Source: CALHVX01 sp051027215
GTDB taxonomy: Bacteria > Pseudomonadota > Gammaproteobacteria > Pseudomonadales > Azotimanducaceae
DNA: 7,620 bases
Direction: 5' to 3'
Assembly: GCA_051027215.1 (NCBI GenBank)
Contig: JBPCXR010000158.1
Coordinates: 1-7,620 of the forward strand
Below the pieces are notes generated by a model. That model searched no databases, was not told where the DNA came from, and saw only the letters and a program-made list of their open reading frames with translations. This document shows, one piece after another, positions 1 through 5,929 of the stretch (position 1 is its first letter; each line of letters starts with the position of its first letter). Both the position numbers and the translations under genes were made by a program.

Positions 1-981
1 GCCGCGCACCACGTCGCCTACCGCATAGACGTTTGGCGCATCCGTTTGGCAGACGTCATTGACGAACAAAAAGCCCCGCTCGTCGAGATTCACCCCGCTG
101 TCTGGGGCCAGCAATCCTTCGGTATAGGGACGTCGACCGACTGCGACGACGAGCTTGTCGAACTCGACCGATTCAACGCCATCCTTAGTTTCGAACGTCA
201 CAGCCACCGTGCGGGATGCGCCCGATCCTTTGACCTCAGCCCCTGTTACCCGAGTCCCCAGGCGAATATCCAAACCTTGTTTGCTCAAGCTCTTGAGCGC
301 ATCTTTAGCGATCTTATCGTCAACCATGGGCAAAAACTCGGCCAAGGCTTCGAGGACTACAACATCGCTACCGAGCCGACCCCAGACGCTACCCAATTCC
401 AGTCCGATAACACCAGCGCCAATCACACCTAAGCGCTTCGGCACTGCGTCAAAGTTAAGTGCACCAGTGGAATCGACAATGATCTCATCTGTCAGCGGAG
501 TTGGGGGGATCTCCACCGGTACCGAGCCTGGCGCAAGAATCACATGCTGCGCCGCCAGTTCCGTCGTCGTGCCGTCATGGTCGACGTACTCGACCTTGCG
601 ACCCGCCAACAACTTGCCGGTGCCTGGTAGACCGTCCACACCGTTGCCCTTGAACAAGGCGGCGATGCCGCCAGTCAAGCCTTTGACCACCTCGTCTTTA
701 CGCGCGATCATTTTCGGCACGTCGATCTCGACGCTGCCAATTTGAATACCCAAGGCGTCGTAGCCTGTTTTTGCGTCATGATACTTGTGGGACGCATCCA
801 GCAGCGCCTTTGAGGGTATACAACCCCAATTCAAACAGGTGCCGCCAAAAACCGGTTTGCCATCTTTGCCCAGCGATTTGTCGATACAAGCCGCACTCAG
901 CCCCAGTTGTGTGGCTCGAATTGCCGCAGCGTAGCCTGCGGGTCCAGCGCCAATGACGATAACGTCGTATTGATCTTTCAT
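1..981 (-). CDS. lpd: Dihydrolipoyl dehydrogenase (E3 of 2-oxoglutarate dehydrogenase), 3'-truncated by window edge
   Basis: FAD-dependent pyridine nucleotide-disulfide oxidoreductase that reoxidises the dihydrolipoyl groups of the E2 core and passes electrons to NAD+. The visible 327 residues start at an ATG (979-981) and run in frame off the window edge; the family is usually about 475 residues, so the C-terminal dimerisation domain with the His-Glu catalytic pair lies outside. Seen: N-terminal FAD-binding GxGxxG (IGAGPAGYAAA, residues 10-20); the redox disulfide GGTCLNWGCIPSK with Cys49 and Cys54 (residues 46-58); a second, NAD-binding GAGVIG Rossmann motif (residues 188-193); and the FAD-contacting YAVGDVVRG at 319-327. 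Only two bases separate this start from the sucB stop, so translation is probably coupled; a weak GGAA lies 8 bases upstream, inside the end of sucB. Trp52 within the disulfide motif is unusual (Val in most gammaproteobacterial OGDH-linked E3). Its position after sucB suggests it serves OGDH, perhaps also other lipoyl complexes; the latter is inference. Confidence 0.97.
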   Translation of the reverse strand, partial: MKDQYDVIVIGAGPAGYAAAIRATQLGLSAACIDKSLGKDGKPVFGGTCLNWGCIPSKALLDASHKYHDAKTGYDALGIQIGSVEIDVPKMIARKDEVVKGLTGGIAALFKGNGVDGLPGTGKLLAGRKVEYVDHDGTTTELAAQHVILAPGSVPVEIPPTPLTDEIIVDSTGALNFDAVPKRLGVIGAGVIGLELGSVWGRLGSDVVVLEALAEFLPMVDDKIAKDALKSLSKQGLDIRLGTRVTGAEVKGSGASRTVAVTFETKDGVESVEFDKLVVAVGRRPYTEGLLAPDSGVNLDERGFLFVNDVCQTDAPNVYAVGDVVRG

Positions 982-983
982 AG

Positions 984-2213
984 TTAGATTTCCAGCAGAA
1001 TTCGCGCTGGATCTTCCAGCAGAGATTTAATCGCGATGAGAAATTGCACAGCTTCCTTGCCGTCGATGAGTCGGTGATCGTAAGACAGGGCAAGATACAT
1101 CATTGGCCGGATGACCACCTGGCCGTCGATTGCCATGGGACGCTCCTGAATCTTATGCATGCCCAGAATGGCGGTTTGTGGCGGATTGAGGATGGGGGTC
1201 GACAGCAAAGAACCGAAGATGCCACCGTTGGAGATGGTGAATGTTCCGCCGGTCATGTCTTCGATAGCAAGCTTGCCGTCCCGAGCCTTGAGCCCATACT
1301 CGCCGATCTTGTCTTCGATCTGTGCCAGACCCAACGCATCTGTATCTCGAACCACCGGCACCACCAGACCTCGATCGGTGCTCACCGCAACCCCAATATC
1401 GTAGTAACCGTGGTAGACGATGTCGTTGCCATCGATCGACGCATTTACCGCGGGAAACTTTTTCAGTGCCTCCACACAGGCCCGCACGAAGAACGACATG
1501 AAGCCGAGCTTGGTGCCGTTGTGCGCCGCTTGAAACTCCTCCTGATACTGTTTTCGCATGGCCATGATCGGCCCCATATCCACCTCGTTAAAGGTGGTCA
1601 ACATGGCCGCGTTCTGTTGCGCTTCAACCAAGCGCTTCGCAATGCTGGCTCGCAAACGCGTCATCGGCACACGGCGTTCGATGCGCTCACCGCTCGCTAG
1701 CGTATCTGCCGTGGCGCTCGAACTCTCCGCAGCGCTCGAACTCACCGCAGCTGAGGCTGCGCCGCCAGCCGAACTCTCGCGAGCTTGTACCACCTGGGCC
1801 ACATCCATCTTTGTAACTCGGCCGTTTTTGCCGCTGCCTTGTACCGAGCCAAGCTCGATGCCATTTTCTTGGGCCAGCTTGCGCGCCGAAGGGCTGGCAA
1901 CAACGTCCTCATCTTCACGCTCCGAATCGGCCGCCTCGACAGCAGCGGGTTGAGCATCTGCAACTTCGTCGACGGCAACCGCGCCCTCTTCGAAAATGCC
2001 GATCACCTCATCGGATTCCACCGTATCGCCCACTTGCTTACGGATCTCGCTGATGCGACCGTCGGCTTGAGCCACGACTTCCATGACCACTTTGTCGGTT
2101 TCAATATCGACCAGCAGCTCATCGCGCTTGACCGGCTCGCCTGGCTTTCTGTGCCACTCGGCAATGGTGCCTTCGCTGATTGATTCGGGAAAGCTTGGCG
2201 CTTTGATGTCCAT
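984..2213 (-). CDS. sucB: Dihydrolipoyllysine-residue succinyltransferase (E2 of 2-oxoglutarate dehydrogenase)
   Basis: E2 core of the 2-oxoglutarate dehydrogenase complex: it takes the succinyl group from E1 on a swinging lipoyl arm and transfers it to CoA. At 409 residues it has normal length. Domain order seen: one N-terminal lipoyl domain (about 1-75) with the lipoylated lysine in ETDKVVMEV (Lys41); an acidic Ala-rich linker (about 76-104); a peripheral subunit-binding domain (about 105-139, ASPSARKLAQENGIELGSV) that docks E1/E3; a Ser/Ala-rich flexible linker (about 145-175); and the C-terminal acyltransferase domain (about 180-409) with the active-site motif SYDHRLIDGKEAV, His380 and Asp384 being the catalytic pair. 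A single lipoyl domain and the YDHRxIDG form favour succinyl- over acetyltransferase, and position after sucA settles it. The start ATG is 33 bases after the sucA stop, with only a weak GAG Shine-Dalgarno 7 bases upstream. The second linker contains an in-frame tandem duplication (see repeat at 1714-1749). Confidence 0.98.
   Translation of the reverse strand: MDIKAPSFPESISEGTIAEWHRKPGEPVKRDELLVDIETDKVVMEVVAQADGRISEIRKQVGDTVESDEVIGIFEEGAVAVDEVADAQPAAVEAADSEREDEDVVASPSARKLAQENGIELGSVQGSGKNGRVTKMDVAQVVQARESSAGGAASAAVSSSAAESSSATADTLASGERIERRVPMTRLRASIAKRLVEAQQNAAMLTTFNEVDMGPIMAMRKQYQEEFQAAHNGTKLGFMSFFVRACVEALKKFPAVNASIDGNDIVYHGYYDIGVAVSTDRGLVVPVVRDTDALGLAQIEDKIGEYGLKARDGKLAIEDMTGGTFTISNGGIFGSLLSTPILNPPQTAILGMHKIQERPMAIDGQVVIRPMMYLALSYDHRLIDGKEAVQFLIAIKSLLEDPARILLEI
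1714..1749. repeat. 18-bp tandem repeat, two copies, in the sucB inter-domain linker
   Basis: Two head-to-tail 18-base units, 1714-1731 (GCGCTCGAACTCTCCGCA) and 1732-1749, differ at one base (T1726 versus A1744). On the coding (minus) strand each unit is six codons, so the repeat stays in frame and adds A-(E/V)-S-S-S-A twice around residues 156-167 of SucB. The single difference changes Val157 to Glu163. This lies in the disordered Ser/Ala-rich linker between the subunit-binding and catalytic domains, where length change is expected to be tolerated. Confidence 0.9.
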
Positions 2214-2246
2214 GTTCGCACTCAGTCCAAAAATAAAGGTGAACGG

Positions 2247-5099
2247 TTAGTTAAACAGCGCGTCTTCGACGAGCTGACTTTGTCGTTCATTGTGTGTACC
2301 AGCATAGCCACCTGCTGGTGCAGCAAACGGTGGGCGACCGGCATAGGCCAGATACAAGTTGTCTTTGTGGGCAAGAATCACCCGACGCATGTGGTGTTGG
2401 CTGGCGTACCATGCGCCTTGATTCATGGGTTCTTCCTGACACCAAACCACTTCTTTGAGATTCTTATAGGGTGCGATGACCTTAGCTAGATCGGCTTCTG
2501 GGAACGGGTAGAGCTGCTCCAATCGAATGATCGCCACATTCGGCGCGCCCTGCTCTCGACGCCGTTCCAGCAGCTCGTAGTAGACCTTGCCGCTACACAG
2601 TACCAGCCGGTCGACGGCCAATGGATCTTGCTCATCGAGCTCCGGCAATACGCACTGAAATCGTCCATCGCTCAGCTCTTCCAGCGTGGAGACGGCCAAC
2701 TTGTGGCGCAAGAGGCTCTTTGGTGTCAGCGCAATTAAGGGTAGGCGGGCGAGTCGGATCGCCTGGCGCCGGAGCATATGAAATACCTGGGCTGGCGTCG
2801 TTGGCACACACACCTGCATGTTGTGTTGGGCGCACAGCTGCAGAAAGCGCTCCAACCGCGCAGATGAGTGCTCGGGACCCGCACCTTCATAGCCGTGGGG
2901 CAGCAATAGGGTCAGCCCACACAATCGCTGCCACTTGGCCTCGCCACTGGAGATGAATTGATCAACCACCACTTGAGCGCCGTTAGCAAAGTCGCCAAAT
3001 TGCGCTTCCCAGACGACCAGCGCGTTAGGCGCTGTGGTCGCATAGCCGTACTCGAAAGCCAGCACTGCTTCTTCGGACAGCAGAGAGTCGTAGATATCAA
3101 AAGTTACGTCATCACGCAGGTGGTTTAGCGGAATGAACCGGCGCCCGGTTTTTTGGTTGAACAAACAGGCATGGCGGTGACTGAAAGTACCTACGCCAAC
3201 GTCCTGGCCGGTGAGCCGCACTGGATAACCTTCATCGACCAAGCTGGCGTAGGCCATGATCTCGGCGAAACCCCAGTTGATCGGCATCGCCCCAGCTGCC
3301 ATTCGGTGCCGATCTTCGACGATCTTTTTAACCTGTCGATGCAGCACGAAATTATCGGGAAAAGCCTCCAGACGCTGGTTGAGCTCGAGAATAGCCTGGC
3401 GTTCAACCCTGGTGTCTGCGGGTGTCGTCCACTCGTGCCCAAGATAGGGATTCCAATCCACAAACAGTTCCGTATCGGGCTCGTGGACGATACTCAGCGC
3501 GACGCTGCCACCGTCGTCTAAGGTGTTGCGGTAGCCCTCTGCCAACTCGTCGGCCGCGCGTTGGGTCACCACTCCCTCCGCAACAAGGCGTTCAACATAC
3601 AAGGCGCGGGTCGTAGGGTGTTTGCGAATCGTTTGGTACATCAGCGGTTGCGTTTTTGCTGGCTCTTCCGCTTCGTTGTGCCCTCGACGTCGGTAACCGA
3701 TAAGGTCGATCACCACGTCTTTACCAAACTGCATGCGATAGTCTACTGCCAGCTGCACCACGAAGATCACCGCCTCCGGATCATCGGCATTGACGTGAAA
3801 AATAGGTGCTTGCACCATCTTCGCAACTTCCGTGCAGTACTCAGTGCTGCGCGCGTCGATCTGTCGATGGGTGGTGAAGCCAATTTGATTGTTGATGATG
3901 ATGTGCAGCGTGCCGCCGGTGGCAAACCCGCGAGTCTGGGACATCTGGAAGGTTTCCATGACCACGCCTTGGCCCGCAAAGGCTGCATCGCCATGCATCA
4001 ATATAGGAACAACCTTTCGATAGTCGTAGTCGAGACGACGATCCTGCCGCGCTCGCACCGAGCCTTCCGCTACAGGCCCGACGATTTCGAGGTGTGACGG
4101 GTTGAATGCCAAAGCCAGGTGCATCTCGCCACCGCTGGTCATGACATTAGAGGAAAAACCCTGGTGATACTTCACATCACCGGTTGTCGCGTGCTGACCC
4201 TCAGGCGTTTTACCGTCGAACTCATCGAACAGATCCCAGGGATTTTTGCCGAAGATGTTCACCAACACGTTGAGGCGACCGCGGTGAGCCATGCCGAGCA
4301 CAGCCTCCAGCACATCGTGAGAGCCTAACCGCTGAATGCCCTCATGGAGCATGGGGATCAGGCTCTCACAGCCTTCCAGACCAAAGCGTTTAGTCCCCGG
4401 ATAGCGACCGTGGAGGTATTTCTCTAGCCCTTCCGCCGCAGTCAGGCGCTCCAGAATGGAGCGACGTTGGTCTTCTGAATAATGCGGCTGGGCGCGAGCA
4501 CTCTCGAGGCGCTCTTGCACCCACAGCTGCTCGGCAGCGTCTACGATGTGCATGTACTCTGCGCCGACCTGGCCGCAGTAAGTGCGTTCCAAGGCATCGA
4601 TCAAATCAGCAAGGGTTGCAGTCGGCTCCCCATAATGAAATGGCGCGGTTTGGAACACCGTGTCTAAGTCTGCAACGCTGAGCCCGTGATAGGCCAGATC
4701 GAGCACCGGCATGGGCGCCCGCTCCATCATGTTCAGGGGGTCGATGTTGGCCTTTTTGTGGCCCCGATGCCGATACGCAGCAATCAGCTCCACTACCCGC
4801 ATCTGCTGACGCTCGTGGGTGCTTTCCACCAAGGTGCTGACCCGCTCCGGCACCGCTTTCAATCGGTTGCGACCGAGACGTTCGAAGTGATCGATGATGC
4901 CGCTGTGGGCTACATCTTTGTGCAGCACGCCTTCGACTTGTGGGAGTTTTTCGAAATACGCCCGCCACTGATCCGGCACGCTGCCAGGATCATCCAAATA
5001 CGCCTCATACAGGCCTTCGATATAGGCGACATTGGTGCCGGCCAAATGCGAAGAACGCAGCATGCGTTCCATGAAAGAGTCGGACTGGGCTTCAGACAT
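2247..5099 (-). CDS. sucA: 2-oxoglutarate dehydrogenase, thiamine diphosphate-dependent E1 component
   Basis: E1o decarboxylates 2-oxoglutarate on thiamine diphosphate and succinylates the lipoyl group of SucB. The 950-residue length fits the family (E. coli 933). The N-terminal segment SSHLAGTNVAYIEGLYEAY (residues 16-34) is the typical E1o leader that helps bind the rest of the complex. Seen further on: MAHRGRLNVL with His272 and DVKYH with His312, equivalent to E. coli His260 and His298; the thiamine-binding motif from GDAAF (Asp371) to NNQIGFTT (Asn403-404); YRRRGHNEAEEP (469-480); the transketolase-like pyrimidine domain from about 605; and GPEHSSARLER, with His744 equivalent to E. coli His729. 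The C-terminal third (about 790-950) carries SPKSLLRH-like TPKSLLRHK and WCQEEPMNQGAW. The start ATG has an AGGAA 11 bases upstream (5111-5115). Met10 is a possible alternative start, since some homologues begin close to it. Odd residues: Val636 and Phe647 in an otherwise conserved loop (see findings). A 113-base gap precedes it; sucB follows after 33 bases. Confidence 0.99.
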   Translation of the reverse strand: MSEAQSDSFMERMLRSSHLAGTNVAYIEGLYEAYLDDPGSVPDQWRAYFEKLPQVEGVLHKDVAHSGIIDHFERLGRNRLKAVPERVSTLVESTHERQQMRVVELIAAYRHRGHKKANIDPLNMMERAPMPVLDLAYHGLSVADLDTVFQTAPFHYGEPTATLADLIDALERTYCGQVGAEYMHIVDAAEQLWVQERLESARAQPHYSEDQRRSILERLTAAEGLEKYLHGRYPGTKRFGLEGCESLIPMLHEGIQRLGSHDVLEAVLGMAHRGRLNVLVNIFGKNPWDLFDEFDGKTPEGQHATTGDVKYHQGFSSNVMTSGGEMHLALAFNPSHLEIVGPVAEGSVRARQDRRLDYDYRKVVPILMHGDAAFAGQGVVMETFQMSQTRGFATGGTLHIIINNQIGFTTHRQIDARSTEYCTEVAKMVQAPIFHVNADDPEAVIFVVQLAVDYRMQFGKDVVIDLIGYRRRGHNEAEEPAKTQPLMYQTIRKHPTTRALYVERLVAEGVVTQRAADELAEGYRNTLDDGGSVALSIVHEPDTELFVDWNPYLGHEWTTPADTRVERQAILELNQRLEAFPDNFVLHRQVKKIVEDRHRMAAGAMPINWGFAEIMAYASLVDEGYPVRLTGQDVGVGTFSHRHACLFNQKTGRRFIPLNHLRDDVTFDIYDSLLSEEAVLAFEYGYATTAPNALVVWEAQFGDFANGAQVVVDQFISSGEAKWQRLCGLTLLLPHGYEGAGPEHSSARLERFLQLCAQHNMQVCVPTTPAQVFHMLRRQAIRLARLPLIALTPKSLLRHKLAVSTLEELSDGRFQCVLPELDEQDPLAVDRLVLCSGKVYYELLERRREQGAPNVAIIRLEQLYPFPEADLAKVIAPYKNLKEVVWCQEEPMNQGAWYASQHHMRRVILAHKDNLYLAYAGRPPFAAPAGGYAGTHNERQSQLVEDALFN

Positions 5100-5110
5100 G
5101 CTCTGTGCGG

Positions 5111-5115
5111 TTCCT
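5111..5115 (-). promoter_or_regulatory. Shine-Dalgarno of sucA
   Basis: On the minus strand this reads AGGAA, 11 bases before the sucA ATG. The spacing is a little long but it is the best purine-rich element near this start and supports the choice of the upstream Met over Met10. Confidence 0.5.
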
Positions 5116-5134
5116 GTCGCTACTTGCTCGCTGG

Positions 5135-5153
5135 GCTACCCGCCCTCGGGAGC
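5135..5153 (-). other. Stem-loop in the sdhB-sucA intergenic region
   Basis: The minus-strand transcript reads GCUCCCGAGGGCGGGUAGC. It can fold into a 7-bp GC-rich stem (GCU+CCCG pairing with CGGG+AGC, one bulged U) closed by the four-base loop AGGG. No U-run follows, so it does not look like an intrinsic terminator. It lies directly downstream of the promoter-like -10 at 5158-5163 and so would be at or near the 5' end of any sucA-specific transcript, and within the intercistronic part of a longer sdh-suc message. A role in mRNA stability, processing or partial attenuation is inference. Confidence 0.45.
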
Positions 5154-5157
5154 GCGC

Positions 5158-5186
5158 ATTGTAGAGAAGAATAGCAGTCGCTTCGA
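5158..5186 (-). promoter_or_regulatory. Possible sigma70-type promoter upstream of sucA
   Basis: Reading the minus strand, a TACAAT (-10, positions 5163-5158, one mismatch to TATAAT) follows a weak TCGAAG (-35, positions 5186-5181, three of six matches to TTGACA) with a 17-base spacer. Transcription would start near 5151, giving a sucA leader of about 50 bases. It sits in the only sizeable non-coding gap of the window, where a weak internal suc promoter is known in E. coli. The -35 is poor and short motifs arise by chance, so this remains a candidate. Confidence 0.35.
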
Positions 5187-5212
5187 GCGGGCGGATCGAC
5201 TGGAAAACCGTT

Positions 5213-5917
5213 CTAGGTACCCTGCTGCAGCAGCATGCTGCGAATTTTGCCAATAGCCCGGGTCGGGTTCAGGCCCTTTGGACAGACGCTGACACAGTTC
5301 ATGATGCCGCGGCAGCGAAACACGCTGAACGGGTCATCGAGCTTCGCCAGGCGTTCTGCCGTTGCGGTGTCGCGGCTGTCGGCCAAGAATCGATAAGCCT
5401 GCAGCAATCCCGCCGGACCAATGAATTTATCGGGGTTCCACCAGAACGATGGGCAGGAGGTGGAGCAACAGGCACAGAGAATGCACTCGTAGAGGCCATC
5501 GAGCTCCGCGCGCTCCTCTGGGCTCTGCAAACGCTCTTCGGCCGGCGGCGGCTTGTCGTTCTGCAAGTACGGATCAATCTTTTCGTACTGCTTGTAGAAC
5601 TGCTCCATATCGACCACCAGGTCGCGGATCACGGGCAGGCCAGGTAATGGTCGCAACACCAATTTGCCGCGTCGTGCGACTTCAGACACCGGGGTTATGC
5701 AAGCCAGGCCATTGCGGCCATTCATATTGATGCCATCGGACCCACATACGCCTTCGCGGCAGGAGCGGCGGTAAGACAGGCTTGGGTCCTGCACTTTGAG
5801 GAGCTCCAACACGTCCAGCACCATGAGGTCCTTGCCTTCGGGCAGCTCGATGCTCATGTCTGCCATGCTGGGGCTAGCATCGGTGTCGGGGTTGTAGCGG
5901 TAAACTCTGACCTGCAT
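5213..5917 (-). CDS. sdhB: Succinate dehydrogenase iron-sulfur subunit
   Basis: Iron-sulfur subunit of complex II, on the cytoplasmic face of the inner membrane; it relays electrons from the FAD of SdhA to ubiquinone at the SdhCD membrane anchor. The 234 residues are family length. The N-terminal ferredoxin-like domain (about 1-105) holds the [2Fe-2S] ligands Cys53, Cys58, Asp61 and Cys73; Asp in the third place matches E. coli SdhB and is normal. The C-terminal helical domain holds CILCACCSTSCP: Cys145, Cys148 and Cys151 plus Cys212 for [4Fe-4S], and Cys155, Cys202 and Cys208 for [3Fe-4S], all four below the E. coli numbering. SFWWNPDKF includes Trp160, matching the quinone-site Trp164 of E. 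coli. The following position that is His207 in E. coli is Arg203 here, which is unusual. The start lies 10 bases after the sdhA stop, with AGGA at 5926-5929 overlapping that stop, so the two are probably translated in balance. Confidence 0.99.
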   Translation of the reverse strand: MQVRVYRYNPDTDASPSMADMSIELPEGKDLMVLDVLELLKVQDPSLSYRRSCREGVCGSDGINMNGRNGLACITPVSEVARRGKLVLRPLPGLPVIRDLVVDMEQFYKQYEKIDPYLQNDKPPPAEERLQSPEERAELDGLYECILCACCSTSCPSFWWNPDKFIGPAGLLQAYRFLADSRDTATAERLAKLDDPFSVFRCRGIMNCVSVCPKGLNPTRAIGKIRSMLLQQGT

Positions 5918-5925
5918 CGTCGTTG

Positions 5926-5929
5926 TCCT
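5926..5929 (-). promoter_or_regulatory. Shine-Dalgarno of sdhB, overlapping the sdhA stop codon
   Basis: The minus strand reads TAGGACAACGACG before the sdhB ATG. AGGA shares two bases with the sdhA TAG stop and lies 8 bases from the start, an ideal spacing. A ribosome ending on sdhA would cover this site, which fits coupled, equimolar synthesis of the two subunits (inference). Confidence 0.6.

Noticed and set aside
155..745. Long open frame (196 codons) on the plus strand
   Set aside because: It lies entirely antisense to lpd, whose minus-strand product is a clear family match. The plus-strand translation is low-complexity Ser/Thr/Pro-rich with no recognisable domain, as expected for a shadow frame in GC-rich coding DNA.
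1044..1700. Open frame of 218 codons on the plus strand
   Set aside because: It is antisense to the catalytic domain of sucB. Its His/Arg-rich translation matches no family I know, and no ribosome binding site or spacing supports it.
2214..2246. T-rich run in the sucA-sucB gap as a possible terminator
   Set aside because: The minus strand has TTTATTTTT, but no stable GC-rich stem precedes it, and sucB follows directly as part of the same complex.
3561..4097. Open frame of 178 codons on the plus strand
   Set aside because: It is antisense to the conserved thiamine-binding core of sucA, where codon constraint explains the lack of stops.
5733..5737. Asp61 in place of a fourth Cys for the SdhB [2Fe-2S] cluster
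   Set aside because: It looks like a missing ligand, but E. coli SdhB has the same CREGVCGSDG arrangement with Asp as ligand, so it is normal for this family.
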